DNA of 55,865 bases from Bacillus sp. AFS059628 (GCF_002571225.1 NZ_NVEC01000029.1:1-55865), one strand, 5' to 3'. Counted from the first letter of the stretch, positions 36,812-45,674 are shown. The notes: generated from the sequence alone by a model not told the origin. Made by a program: numbers and translations.

Positions 36812-38128
36812 TCATTTTATCTCTTTTAATATAAATGTTTGCTTGAAATACGGACTTACATAAGTTGTTTCTAACGTCGCATTATTTGTTTTATTCATGA
36901 TCCGTTTTAACGAGAATAACCCGTATCCTCTAGCTGCTTTTTTACTTGAATAGTTTCTCTCATAAATTTTTTGCAAATCAATTGCTTCACCCTTTGAACT
37001 ATTGCGCACGATAAAATATTGTCGTGAATCCATTTCAAAAAATGCAATTTGCAATATCTTTTCCTCACTATGTACCGCTTCTTCAATTGCATTATCTACT
37101 AAAACTGAAATGATGCGAATAAATGAAATGATTTTCATTGAAACACTTTCAATGTTCTCTGGTATATCGAGCATTACTTTTATTTGTTGCTGCTGGGCAT
37201 TGCCGACTTTCGCCCTTAATACACTTCTCACTTCAGGAATATGTATGCGAGATAATTTCGCAATATCAAGTTCATGATCATTTATTGTTTTTAATGTAGG
37301 TGCTATAACGTCATAGTACACTTGCTCAATTTCTTTCACATTTTTTGTACGTATACCCTCTTCTAACGATAGTAATACGTTCATATAATCATGACGGAAA
37401 CTAGCGAGCTCATCGTGCATATCTTCTAATTTCTCTACATAATCTAATAACTCTTTATCTAAACGTTTTTCATGCTCTTCTCGTAACTTTTCTTTTGATA
37501 AGTGTGAGCTTATTAGCACAATGATTAGTAATAATAAAAATATAATAATCGCTGAAATATAACTTACTTCACTGTATTGTTGATTTAATTGTGCTAAAAA
37601 CTCAGTTGATGGCTGAGTTAAAATTAGTTCAATAATAAATCCGGCAATTAATAATATATAAGTTACATAGTATAGCGGACTACCGACTATATATTGAGCA
37701 ATTTTTTGGATTCTTTTACGGGCTACAAAAATACCGATAACAGTAAGTGTCGATACGATAAGATGAATTATGCTACCCGTCCATAAATATAAATTGAATG
37801 GCGTTAACATAAAGATTTTCATTCCTAAATCCAAAAGTAACATTTTTACTAACGTTATAATCACCATGCTCACTAGTGCAAAATATACATTATGCTTAAG
37901 TTTTAGTTCATTTTGCATTAGTCCTAAACTTATTAAAAATAACACAATCGTACTATTCAATTCTGGATATCTCGTTACTGTTACGACAATCGCAAGTAAA
38001 ATAATGAATACCGCACTTAAAGCTATTAACATTCTATATGACAATCTATTATACCGGATTAATTGAATGTACAAAAACGTATGGCTCATACTAGTAAGCA
38101 GTATTGCAAATAAATCATAAATATACAT
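36812..38128 (-). CDS. AgrC/ComD-like sensor histidine kinase (GHKL)
   Basis: A 438-residue kinase with six or seven N-terminal membrane helices (to about residue 210) and a coiled-coil linker. A phospho-acceptor FRHDYMN (His246), an N box LVDNAIEEA (Asn346) and the ATP-lid glycine block ARGYGLFSLKRI (about 399-410) follow. This is the architecture of AgrC-type peptide receptors. It is coupled to the response regulator by a one-base overlap (TAATG). No agrB or agrD gene was found nearby, so its ligand is not evident. Confidence 0.9.
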   Translation of the reverse strand: MYIYDLFAILLTSMSHTFLYIQLIRYNRLSYRMLIALSAVFIILLAIVVTVTRYPELNSTIVLFLISLGLMQNELKLKHNVYFALVSMVIITLVKMLLLDLGMKIFMLTPFNLYLWTGSIIHLIVSTLTVIGIFVARKRIQKIAQYIVGSPLYYVTYILLIAGFIIELILTQPSTEFLAQLNQQYSEVSYISAIIIFLLLLIIVLISSHLSKEKLREEHEKRLDKELLDYVEKLEDMHDELASFRHDYMNVLLSLEEGIRTKNVKEIEQVYYDVIAPTLKTINDHELDIAKLSRIHIPEVRSVLRAKVGNAQQQQIKVMLDIPENIESVSMKIISFIRIISVLVDNAIEEAVHSEEKILQIAFFEMDSRQYFIVRNSSKGEAIDLQKIYERNYSSKKAARGYGLFSLKRIMNKTNNATLETTYVSPYFKQTFILKEIK

Positions 38129-38862
38129 TACATCTCACCCTTTAATATGTTACGTACTTTACTCACTAAACGACGTGATACTGGAATGCGTTTCCCGCTT
38201 TTTAAAACTATCATTTTCTGCTTCGCATCATAAGAAGACATTTGCTTCGTATTCACGATATATGATTGATGACATCGAAATAAACGTTCATCTATTAATT
38301 CAATTTCTTTTAAAGTCCCGTAAAAATAAACAATTCGATCTAACGTCACTAATGCTACACGATGCGGTTCATCGGTCATAACATATTCAACTTCATGAAA
38401 AGGAACCCGTACAGTGGCATTACTATTTTCAACGATAAAGTCATCGGACGGAATAATATGCTTATTTCTCGCTTCATATTGGAGTAAACATTGTTCAAAA
38501 ACTTTACACCTCTCCTCGTATGGCAACCCTTTATCAATAAAAGTTAAAGCTGATACCATGTATTGATATGAAATAGGTGCAAATTCAGAATGCGTCGTTA
38601 CAAACACAATAATTCCTTGCGTATCATACTTTCGTATTTCTTGCGCCACTTGTAAACCTTTACGCTCTTCTCTTTTTATCTCTATATCTAAAAAATAGAT
38701 TGGGACATACTTCGCCTTTGGAATGTTAGTAATGATGTTTTCACTTTTACTAGTCACCTCTATGAAATCAAAAGGCAACATATATTTCTCACAAATCTCT
38801 TCAACTAACCGCTTCATTTGCTGCGCCTGTATGACATCGTCTTCTAAAATGAAAATACTCAT
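38128..38862 (-). CDS. LytTR-family response regulator (AgrA-like)
   Basis: A 244-residue regulator: receiver domain (SIFILEDDVIQAQQMKRLV, phospho-Asp in YFLDIEIK about residue 59, conserved T/S in VFVTTHSEFA) and a LytTR DNA-binding domain (about 140-240, with FYGTLKEIE, LFRCHQSYIVNTKQM and SGKRIPVSRRL). It pairs with the AgrC-like kinase and probably autoregulates and drives genes such as the protease downstream. ATG at 38862 has only a modest ribosome binding site (GAGTGATC). Confidence 0.93.
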   Translation of the reverse strand: MSIFILEDDVIQAQQMKRLVEEICEKYMLPFDFIEVTSKSENIITNIPKAKYVPIYFLDIEIKREERKGLQVAQEIRKYDTQGIIVFVTTHSEFAPISYQYMVSALTFIDKGLPYEERCKVFEQCLLQYEARNKHIIPSDDFIVENSNATVRVPFHEVEYVMTDEPHRVALVTLDRIVYFYGTLKEIELIDERLFRCHQSYIVNTKQMSSYDAKQKMIVLKSGKRIPVSRRLVSKVRNILKGEM

Positions 38863-38980
38863 GTGATCACTCGCTTTATTAAAATCTTTTTATCTATAAA
38901 TTTATCTATATCTATACAATTCAAATTGTTATACTAATCTCCTTCCTAAGAATTAAAATAATTAATTTGCTATTACATAG

Positions 38981-39019
38981 AGAAACCTCAACTATTCAAA
39001 CACAAAGTTGAGGTTTTCT
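38981..39019 (-). terminator. Terminator of the VOC-GNAT-kinase operon
   Basis: AACCTCAACT and AGTTGAGGTT pair around about 10 bases. The A-rich left flank gives a T run on the minus strand. Confidence 0.8.
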
Positions 39020-39024
39020 TCAAA

Positions 39025-39606
39025 TCATTCTATAACTAAATCCGCCCGATCCTTCGGTAATTCCGTTTCTAAGTAATAATCCTCTGCTTTCCAATACCTA
39101 TTTTGAAACTTCGAAAGTTTCTTTTGGGTCTCTTCGCTTTCTCGCAGAAACCGTGTCTCTCTTGGACAATCTAAATACACCATATAATGAAAGAAATCTC
39201 TCCATTCTTTTCGTTGTAAAAAAACACCTTCAATTACAATTACACCTACTATGGGGATCTGTACTTTTTTCATTTCGCATGAATCTGCCACATCATGATA
39301 GAACGGTAAATTCAGTTTTGTTTCAGTTTGTAACTTTTGAAAAAACTTCTGCCGAAGCCACTCGATATCCCATTGTAAATAATAATACTCATACCATTCT
39401 TCATATCCTGTATCATATCGTTTATTACGCTCTACTATATGATCATCAATATGAAAAATATGAAACGGAATACTTTCTTGTTTCATATTTTTCTTTAAGT
39501 TTGTTACAAATGTTGTTTTTCCTGATCGGCTTAAGCCATCTATACCTAAAATGAACCTATTTTCTTTATGCTTCTTCATAACATTTATAATTTCACTCGT
39601 ACTCAT
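39025..39606 (-). CDS. P-loop kinase, uridine-kinase-like
   Basis: A 193-residue P-loop protein with GIDGLSRSGKTTFV (Walker A, about 22-35), HIFHIDDHIVERNKRYDTG and IPIVGVIVIEGVFLQ, the pattern of uridine-kinase/phosphoribulokinase-like enzymes that phosphorylate nucleosides or other small alcohols. The exact substrate is unknown. Start at 39606 overlaps the stop of the preceding acetyltransferase (TAATG), after GGAAG. Third and last gene of a VOC-GNAT-kinase operon. Confidence 0.83.
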   Translation of the reverse strand: MSTSEIINVMKKHKENRFILGIDGLSRSGKTTFVTNLKKNMKQESIPFHIFHIDDHIVERNKRYDTGYEEWYEYYYLQWDIEWLRQKFFQKLQTETKLNLPFYHDVADSCEMKKVQIPIVGVIVIEGVFLQRKEWRDFFHYMVYLDCPRETRFLRESEETQKKLSKFQNRYWKAEDYYLETELPKDRADLVIE

Positions 39607-40148
39607 TATTTCTTCCACTCTTCTTTTAATAACGAATATAAAATCGTATCATGCGCAACTCCATTTTGAATCATATGTTTTCGAAGTAATCCTTCTTCTT
39701 GAAATCCTGCTTTATTTAATAATTTTTGAGAAGCTTTATTTTCTACATATACAACAGCAGCAATTCTCGTAAGTTGCAATGTTTCAAACCCGTAAGCTAA
39801 AATCGCCTGTAACGCTTCCGTTGCGTACCCTTGTCCCCAATATGTATCGTCTAATTCATAACCAATTTCAGCTCGCTTATGATGCTTGTTTATTAAATGA
39901 AATCCACAAGTTCCAATTAATTGGCCCGTGCCCTTTTTCTCAATTCCCCAGCGAAATACACTTCCCTCTTCATAACGATTTTTAAACGTTTGAATCGTTG
40001 TTTTCGCTTGCTCAATATTTTCAAAAGAATCCATTCCGAAATAACGTATAACAGATTCTTTTGAAAAATAACGGAACATCGTTTCTGCATCTAACAGTGT
40101 TAGTTCTCTTAATACTAAACGTTCTGTTTCTAGTTTCGGAAACCCCAT
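39606..40148 (-). CDS. GNAT acetyltransferase (RimJ-like)
   Basis: A 180-residue RimJ/RimL-type acetyltransferase: MGFPKLETERLVLRELTLLD, QLIGTCGFHLINKHHKRAEIGYELDDTYWGQGYATEAL (acetyl-CoA loop) and NKASQKLLNKAGFQEEGLLR. Start at 40148 follows AAGGAG at eight bases; an in-frame upstream start overlaps the VOC gene. Middle gene of the operon. The substrate is not evident; VOC plus GNAT plus kinase genes side by side resemble small resistance/detoxification clusters, but this is only context. Confidence 0.9.
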   Translation of the reverse strand: MGFPKLETERLVLRELTLLDAETMFRYFSKESVIRYFGMDSFENIEQAKTTIQTFKNRYEEGSVFRWGIEKKGTGQLIGTCGFHLINKHHKRAEIGYELDDTYWGQGYATEALQAILAYGFETLQLTRIAAVVYVENKASQKLLNKAGFQEEGLLRKHMIQNGVAHDTILYSLLKEEWKK

Positions 40149-40162
40149 AGCTTTTTCTCCTT

Positions 40163-40546
40163 CTATTCTAATGAACTGCAAATTTCAATATAATTCCCAT
40201 CTGGATCGGCAATGTATGCAATTGTTTGTCCCCACGGTTTCACAATTGGTTCAACTAAAACCTTAATACCTTGTCCTCTAAATTGCTCAATCGTTTCTTG
40301 TACATTTTCGACAACGAATCCTAATTCGAAATGAGAAGATTGTAACTCGCCTTCTGTAAGTGGTAGTCCTGTTAATTCTTTCACATCTTGCCTCGTGTTC
40401 ATCGCTAATATTGTATCTCCAGTATTAAATTCAATATATGTACCATGCTCTGCTTTTATAGGTAACTGTAAAATATCTTTATAAAACCTTACACATTCTT
40501 CAAACTTTTCTACATATAAAATTATGTACTTCATTTTTAAATTCAT
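40163..40546 (-). CDS. VOC family protein (glyoxalase/bleomycin-resistance-like)
   Basis: A 127-residue single VOC domain: YIILYVEKFEECVRFYKDIL, SSHFELGFVVENVQETIEQF and ending IAYIADPDGNYIEICSS. The His and Glu positions of the fold are present in part (HFELG, YIEI). ATG at 40546 follows AAGGGGGAT. First gene of a three-gene operon with GNAT and kinase. Its upstream region also holds the candidate small RNA on the same strand, whose terminator lies 80 bp before this gene. Confidence 0.88.
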   Translation of the reverse strand: MNLKMKYIILYVEKFEECVRFYKDILQLPIKAEHGTYIEFNTGDTILAMNTRQDVKELTGLPLTEGELQSSHFELGFVVENVQETIEQFRGQGIKVLVEPIVKPWGQTIAYIADPDGNYIEICSSLE

Positions 40547-40625
40547 TTTACATCCCCCTTTATATCCATCCCTAAAATTTCGACAAAAGTCTCATAAAAA
40601 CCTTGTTCCTTATAGTAACGAGCAC

Positions 40626-40704
40626 AAAAAAATGAGGCCGATTTCTCGGCCCCCCAGCTTATTGGCATAAAACAGGAGATTTGGTTTGGACATAACCAGT
40701 TCGT
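40626..40704 (-). ncRNA. Candidate small RNA with own promoter and terminator
   Basis: On the minus strand TATAAT (40711-40716) with TTTAAA 17 bases upstream could start a transcript near 40704. It carries GGTTATGTCCAAACC, a small hairpin, the single-stranded pyrimidine stretch AAATCTCCTG and then GGCCGAGAAATCGGCC followed by TCATTTTTTT, a classic terminator. About 79 nt in all. No protein gene on this strand ends here, so the terminator is otherwise unexplained. TCTCCT could pair with Shine-Dalgarno sequences. Not matched to a known RNA from memory. Confidence 0.45.
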
Positions 40705-40829
40705 ACCCTTATTATATTTTATTTTTTCTGAATTTTAAATACATTAAACACCTATTTATATTGAGAAAGTTTTTTTGCTTGCATAAAATTAATGAGTTTA
40801 AGAAATGCTACAAATGGAGGTGTATACAT

Positions 40830-41078
40830 ATGGAACCAATGCTATGTCCAAGCTGTAAAACGAACCGTACTCGCTTTAATATTCTTGAACAACAAGTAAA
40901 ACCAGTCAAGTTAAATCCACAAACTGGTCAAGTAGAAGAAGAATACACAAATGAAAATATGAATGCTTTTCATATGGCCTATCAAGGACCAACATATAGA
41001 GTCCAATGCGCTGTATGCGGACTTGTTGAAAACCCAGAGCAATTTATTAAACCTGCGCAAAATCAGTCTTTTTCTTAA
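40830..41078 (+). CDS. Small zinc-ribbon protein
   Basis: An 82-residue protein with CPSC near the N-terminus (residues 5-8) and CAVC later (about 66-69), a four-cysteine zinc-ribbon arrangement, and a mostly polar middle. It has no signal peptide or membrane segment. ATG at 40830 is preceded by GGAGG; a longer open frame to 40686 upstream is not needed. Monocistronic with a terminator. Function unknown. Confidence 0.8.
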   Translation: MEPMLCPSCKTNRTRFNILEQQVKPVKLNPQTGQVEEEYTNENMNAFHMAYQGPTYRVQCAVCGLVENPEQFIKPAQNQSFS

Positions 41079-41091
41079 ACATTTTTATTAC

Positions 41092-41120
41092 CCCCTACCG
41101 ATTTTTTGTAGGGGATTTTT
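41092..41120 (+). terminator. Terminator of the zinc-ribbon gene
   Basis: CCCCTAC pairs with GTAGGGG around CGATTTTTT, followed by ATTTTT. Confidence 0.8.
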
Positions 41121-41336
41121 CGATTTAATATGTTAATCAAAAAATGTTTTTCTTCCTTATTATAAGTTACACCTCACACCTTTTTATCCATCTTTTATTT
41201 TTTGATTTTTAATATAAATCGTTTTTTCTTCTTTTATTATTTCGGGGATGTGTGTTGGTAAATGTAAATTCCGCACCTTCATATAGAATTTTATTATGTA
41301 AAAAATAACGAGTAAAAATACAATTATTTAAAAACA

Positions 41337-41383
41337 AAAGAAGTTAATCCCGATATTTCCCTTACAAAATCAACTTCTTTTTA
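41337..41383 (-). terminator. Terminator of the padR-DUF2812 operon
   Basis: AAAGAAGTTGAT-type arms: AAAAGAAGTT on the left pairs with AACTTCTTTT on the right around a long loop, with a T run on the minus strand. The stretch 41121-41336 shows no gene. Confidence 0.7.
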
Positions 41384-41396
41384 TTTCTACTTCTTA

Positions 41397-41933
41397 TTAT
41401 AATATTTCACTTTTTAACTTCTTAATTTTCCAAGTGAGTCTTATAAAGAAGTATATCCACATACAACCTGTAAGACCCGTCATAGCTTTCGCCCACATTG
41501 GCACTCTTGATTCCATCGGGCTTATAAATAGATTGTACATTGATGGTAATATAGTTGCTAACATAATAACAAAGAATACTAATAACTGATTTAGTTTTTG
41601 TATCCTCGTCTCCTTTTCCGAGTAAATATCAGGCAATTCATTTACTTCTTCTACTTCTTTACAAAAATAATTCCAGCTTGTGAAACTTGTTACGCGTTTC
41701 CAACCTGACATTTCGTATATTTCGAAATACTCTTGTCGTTGTTCTTTCGAATCTCTATAAACCAATCTAAAATCAGCTTTGTATATTACATCTTTTGGCT
41801 CAGTTTTCTTAAACGTATACATTACATTATATTTTTGTAATGCCCAACCTTGTTGATGCATCTTTCGTAAAAAAGCTTCTTCTTTTTCTAAATTCCATGC
41901 CGTAAAAAACTTAAATACCCTTTTTGTCTCCAT
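41397..41933 (-). CDS. DUF2812 membrane protein
   Basis: A 178-residue protein with an N-terminal cytoplasmic DUF2812 domain (VFKFFTAWNLEKEEAFLRKMHQQGW, EYFEIYEMSGWKRV) and two C-terminal membrane helices (about 117-137 and 152-172). Genes of this family usually follow a PadR regulator, as here (seven bases apart). ATG at 41933 follows GGGGAGTG. Possible role in envelope stress or transport control; unproven. Confidence 0.85.
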   Translation of the reverse strand: METKRVFKFFTAWNLEKEEAFLRKMHQQGWALQKYNVMYTFKKTEPKDVIYKADFRLVYRDSKEQRQEYFEIYEMSGWKRVTSFTSWNYFCKEVEEVNELPDIYSEKETRIQKLNQLLVFFVIMLATILPSMYNLFISPMESRVPMWAKAMTGLTGCMWIYFFIRLTWKIKKLKSEIL

Positions 41934-41940
41934 CTTCCAT

Positions 41941-42258
41941 TCACTCCCCTAATATACTATTTCCATTCCTTACAGATCTCTGCAACCTGTTATACTCTAG
42001 CTCTAATACTTCTCTACCAAGTGACGTTAACTCATAGCATTTCTTTCTATCTGTAGAGGCAACTTCAACAATTAATTTCTCTTTTAATAACTTCGTCGTA
42101 TTGCCATATAAAGTACCAGGACCGAGTTTTACTTCCCCATTTGTCATCTCTTCTACCATTTGCATGATCCCATATCCATGCATTGGTTTCACTAGTGATA
42201 ACAATATGTAATATGTCGCCTCTGTTAATGGAATATATTTTTTCGCTTTCGTATTCAT
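41941..42258 (-). CDS. PadR-family transcriptional regulator
   Basis: A 105-residue PadR-type winged-helix protein: LTEATYYILLSLVKPMHGYGIMQMVEEMT, LGPGTLYGNTTKLLKEKLIV and CYELTSLGREVLELEYNRL, the PadR pattern with dimerisation helix. The start is the ATG at 42258, after GGAGGTG. The frame stays open 30 codons upstream, but those codons are the repeated operator itself (see 42271-42325). It probably represses itself and the DUF2812 gene. Confidence 0.92.
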   Translation of the reverse strand: MNTKAKKYIPLTEATYYILLSLVKPMHGYGIMQMVEEMTNGEVKLGPGTLYGNTTKLLKEKLIVEVASTDRKKCYELTSLGREVLELEYNRLQRSVRNGNSILGE

Positions 42259-42270
42259 TATAATCACCTC

Positions 42271-42325
42271 CGATACATCGCTTTCTGATATATCGTGTTG
42301 CGATATATCGTATACCGATATTATA
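42271..42325. promoter_or_regulatory. Four-unit, 15-bp periodic PadR operator
   Basis: CGATACATCG (42271), TGATATATCG (42286), CGATATATCG (42301) and CGATATTATA (42316) begin exactly 15 bp apart just upstream of padR. GATATATCG (42287-42295) and CGATATATC (42301-42309) are exact inverted repeats around TGTTG. Each unit is itself a near-palindrome. Confidence 0.65.
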
Positions 42326-42462
42326 TATTCACATTTCAAAATATGCAACTATAATTTAATAATCGGATATTTATTTCTTTGAATTGAAAAATCATATCAA
42401 TTTTCTGAATAATTCGTTAAAATATAGAAATATCCGTTTATATTTTGAAAGGAATGATACAT

Positions 42463-43392
42463 ATGATAAATAAATTAAAAGAAAATATAGGATCCGTTTT
42501 TGTCGGTAAAGAAAATGTTATTGATTTATTACTTGTTTCTTTGCTTGCTGACGGGCATGTACTGCTTGAGGATGTGCCTGGTACGGGGAAAACGTTACTA
42601 GCGAAAACACTTTCAAAAAGTATTGGTGGTAATTTTTCTCGCGTCCAATTGACACCGGATGTACTTCCGAGTGATATAACAGGTATTGAATATTTTAATC
42701 CGAAAACGAGCGAATTCGAGTTAAGACTTGGACCAGTCATGACCAATATTTTACTTGCGGATGAAATTAACCGCGCTATGCCTAGAACACAGTCTAGTTT
42801 ATTAGAATCGATGGAAGAACGACAAGTAACGCTTGAAAAGCAATCTACTCCTCTTCCGAAACCGTTCTTTGTTATTGCAACGCAAAATCCAATTGAATCA
42901 CAAGGAACGTTTCCTCTACCAGATGCACAGCTTGATCGTTTTTTTATGACAATTTCTATAGGTTATCCGGAACCTGAAGATGAGTTGAAAATGATGCGTC
43001 GTTTTCGTAACGATACACCGTCAGAAAGCGTCAAGTCTGTTATTTCTTTAGAAGACATTTTAGAAGCACAGAAACGAGTAAAAGAAATTTTCGTATCAGA
43101 ACCGTTAGAACATTACATTATTAAACTTGCTCACGCTACAAGAAATCATGATTACATCGCTAACGGTGTAAGTCCACGTGCCACACTTGCTTTAGTGCGT
43201 GCTGTTCAAGCACTTGCCTTTTTACGTGGGAGAGAGTATTGCACGCCTGAAGATATACAATTTTTAGTTCCTTCTGTTTGGAATCACCGCATTGTCTTAT
43301 CAATGGAAGGCGCATTACGTACGACAAAAAATGAAATTATGCAGAGGATTTTAAAAGAAGTTGACGTACCAGTGGAGATTGAGCAAGCATGA
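42463..43392 (+). CDS. MoxR-family AAA ATPase
   Basis: A 309-residue AAA+ ATPase: LLEDVPGTGKTLLAKTL (Walker A, about 36-52), LLADEINRAMPRTQSSLLESMEERQVTLE (Walker B with sensor region), IATQNPIESQGTFPLPDAQLDRF and the C-terminal GVSPRATLALVRAVQALAFLRG. MoxR proteins act as chaperones that mature complexes of VWA- or DUF58-type partner proteins, often at the membrane. ATG at 42463 follows AAAGGA; two upstream in-frame ATGs are less well placed. First gene of a moxR-DUF58-DUF4129 operon. Confidence 0.93.
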   Translation: MINKLKENIGSVFVGKENVIDLLLVSLLADGHVLLEDVPGTGKTLLAKTLSKSIGGNFSRVQLTPDVLPSDITGIEYFNPKTSEFELRLGPVMTNILLADEINRAMPRTQSSLLESMEERQVTLEKQSTPLPKPFFVIATQNPIESQGTFPLPDAQLDRFFMTISIGYPEPEDELKMMRRFRNDTPSESVKSVISLEDILEAQKRVKEIFVSEPLEHYIIKLAHATRNHDYIANGVSPRATLALVRAVQALAFLRGREYCTPEDIQFLVPSVWNHRIVLSMEGALRTTKNEIMQRILKEVDVPVEIEQA

Positions 43393-44552
43393 ATGGACAG
43401 CGCGTTGTAACTGTACCGTTATTTTTCCAACTCCATATTATTCAACTAACTGTCCCAGGCGCTATACTATTTACATTTTTCATGCCGCAACGAATTATTA
43501 TGTTTCTCTTTTTCATCTACTATTTATTTGCGATTTTCATTTATAAATATGTCGCTTACATAGAGAAAAAGTTTCAAGTGATAAACGAGAAACAAATAAC
43601 TCGGTTATTCCCTAATGAATCTGGACAGTTTTTCATTCATTTAAAAAATGGAGCAAATATACCACTCGTTAACGGTGTTTGTTATTTTCATTTAAATCCG
43701 TCCCTACTACCACAAAAAGATCAAGGGATTGAACAAATATCGAAAACGTTATTTTCTTTCCCGTTTTCACAACCTGCATGTTCAGCGCAAAAATGGGATT
43801 TAACATTAACCGCAACGAAACGTGGTGTGTTTCAAATTGAACAATTCGAATGTGTCTTAAAAGATCCTTTTCATCTTTTAACTGTACATTTACCCATTTA
43901 TGATAAATTACGAACTGAAATTATTGTGTACCCTTCTCCTAAGAAAGTAGCAGGTTTGCAAGAACTTCAGCAACTTCTAACAGGATCTTATCGAACGAAT
44001 TTTTCTTTTTACAATGATGAAACATCTATTATCGGTGTTAAACGATATGAGCGTGAATCTTTTCGTTCTATTCATTGGAAAGCATCTGCTAAAATGCAGA
44101 CATTACAGGCGAAGCAATATGAACCTGTTAAAAATTATAGTTGGACAATTTGTCTTTCATTAGCTGCTGATCGCGGATTTGGTTGGAAAGATAATATTGA
44201 AGACCTTATTTCATTTGCAACATACATCTGTCAATACGCAACAAAGCATCAAATACCGTTTGAATTATTTATTAGTGTATTAGCTGAAGGTGGTCCTCTG
44301 CATTTACCGCTAAATGAAGGGCAAACACATTACGGAATATCTTTAGAGGAATTAGCGCGTATTTCAGATGATAGTACGTTACTTCCGAAACAAGGGTTCC
44401 TTCATTATGTAGAGAGAAAAAGGGTACAATCATCCAAAATGATATACATTGGTTTACAGAGAAATGAACTCCCTCTTCTCTCACAACCTACGTTTCTCAT
44501 CACTAACGAAGGGATGGTGGAAAAGCTTGAAAACTTGGCTCTATCACGTTAA
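43389..44552 (+). CDS. DUF58 membrane protein
   Basis: A 387-residue protein with two N-terminal helices (about 12-55) and a DUF58 domain. The block VGVKRYERESFRSIHWKASAKMQTLQAKQYE (about 213-244) carries the conserved R-x-I-H-W-K-A-S motif that follows a VWA-like fold. It overlaps moxR by four bases (ATGA). It is the usual partner of MoxR ATPases in cell-envelope operons; the molecular function is not established. Confidence 0.92.
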   Translation: MNGQRVVTVPLFFQLHIIQLTVPGAILFTFFMPQRIIMFLFFIYYLFAIFIYKYVAYIEKKFQVINEKQITRLFPNESGQFFIHLKNGANIPLVNGVCYFHLNPSLLPQKDQGIEQISKTLFSFPFSQPACSAQKWDLTLTATKRGVFQIEQFECVLKDPFHLLTVHLPIYDKLRTEIIVYPSPKKVAGLQELQQLLTGSYRTNFSFYNDETSIIGVKRYERESFRSIHWKASAKMQTLQAKQYEPVKNYSWTICLSLAADRGFGWKDNIEDLISFATYICQYATKHQIPFELFISVLAEGGPLHLPLNEGQTHYGISLEELARISDDSTLLPKQGFLHYVERKRVQSSKMIYIGLQRNELPLLSQPTFLITNEGMVEKLENLALSR

Positions 44553-45636
44553 TGACTTTATTCTGCTGCTCCTCCTTTCGTTATTAACGGAAAGAGATGA
44601 ACTTGTTGCTATTACTATATTTTTAGCAACAGACTATATGGGAGTATTGCTTATCTATAAACTAATGAAGAAAAAAACACCAGGTTTTGTCATACTGTTA
44701 ATGACTCAAATAATCGGTTGTTCTATCTTTCTCCCTTTCTCGCTATTTAGCACAATTATGTTACCGCTTTTCTTCTTTATCGTACATGTAGTCGGGCCTG
44801 GATATCCAGTTCAAAAATCGTTAGGCGGCATCGTTTGGTTTGGTATTTCAGCTATATTTCATGCGCCCTTTCCACCTTTATGGAAACTGTCACTATTAGT
44901 TTTACACATTATGATTACATTTTGGTTAACCGGGGCAAATCGTAATCAACAGTTATTACGTTTCGCTTCTATTATTACAATTGTTGTAATGAGTACCATA
45001 CTTGTTCTAGTTTTCCCTTTTATTCGTCTTATTTTTAGTTTTATGACAGAAGTAGTCGCATTAGGGGTCGGTTATGTTATAAATCCATTTCTCATAGCAG
45101 CTGAATTGAAAGATACTGAAGGGGTTTGGGCAAGTAAAGGGCATCTCTTAAAACCACAAATTGCAGATGGGAAAACACCTCCTGATTTTGATCCACCCCT
45201 TATAAATAGCATGACCATAATAGCCTGTGCTGCCATTGCTATTTACGTCGTATGGAAAATATTAAAAAAACGAAAACAATTCAGTTTACCAAATATGCCT
45301 GTCTTCGAATCTACTATCATTACTGATAAAGAAGGAGTGAGCCAAAAACGTTTGAAGCGAAACAAACCGCCGCATAACGAAATTCGAAAAGAAATTTTCA
45401 AACTTGAAAGTAAGTTAGCTCCTCCTTTGAATAGAAAACGAGGAGAAACTGTTGAAGCATGGTTAGGACGAATAAATAGTGAAGAAAATGTAAATATTGA
45501 GAGTCGTATTGTTATAGATGCTTATAATATAGTGCGTTATTCAAATGAGGAAAACACCGTACTGTTACATGAATTTAAGGAAGAGATTCAAAAACTCTAT
45601 GCATATCAGAAGAGTTTGAAGAAAAGAAAGAAATAA
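44464..45636 (+). CDS. Polytopic membrane protein with DUF4129-like tail
   Basis: A 390-residue protein with about seven membrane helices in the first 250 residues and a cytoplasmic C-terminal part (FKLESKLAPPLNRKRGETVEAWLGRI, IDAYNIVRYSNEENTVLLHEFKEEI) like the DUF4129 domain of moxR-DUF58-transglutaminase operons. It overlaps the DUF58 gene. The start is uncertain: ATG at 44464 (chosen), or TTG at 44527 after GGTGG. No transglutaminase domain was found here or in the next gene. Confidence 0.75.
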   Translation: MNSLFSHNLRFSSLTKGWWKSLKTWLYHVNDFILLLLLSLLTERDELVAITIFLATDYMGVLLIYKLMKKKTPGFVILLMTQIIGCSIFLPFSLFSTIMLPLFFFIVHVVGPGYPVQKSLGGIVWFGISAIFHAPFPPLWKLSLLVLHIMITFWLTGANRNQQLLRFASIITIVVMSTILVLVFPFIRLIFSFMTEVVALGVGYVINPFLIAAELKDTEGVWASKGHLLKPQIADGKTPPDFDPPLINSMTIIACAAIAIYVVWKILKKRKQFSLPNMPVFESTIITDKEGVSQKRLKRNKPPHNEIRKEIFKLESKLAPPLNRKRGETVEAWLGRINSEENVNIESRIVIDAYNIVRYSNEENTVLLHEFKEEIQKLYAYQKSLKKRKK

Positions 45637-45642
45637 CACAAC

Positions 45643-45674
45643 AAAAAGACTCCTATTTTCATAGGAGTCTTTTT
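45643..45674. terminator. Bidirectional terminator
   Basis: AAAAAGACTCCTAT and ATAGGAGTCTTTTT form a perfect stem with loop TTTC, serving the moxR operon and the converging transporter gene. Confidence 0.93.
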
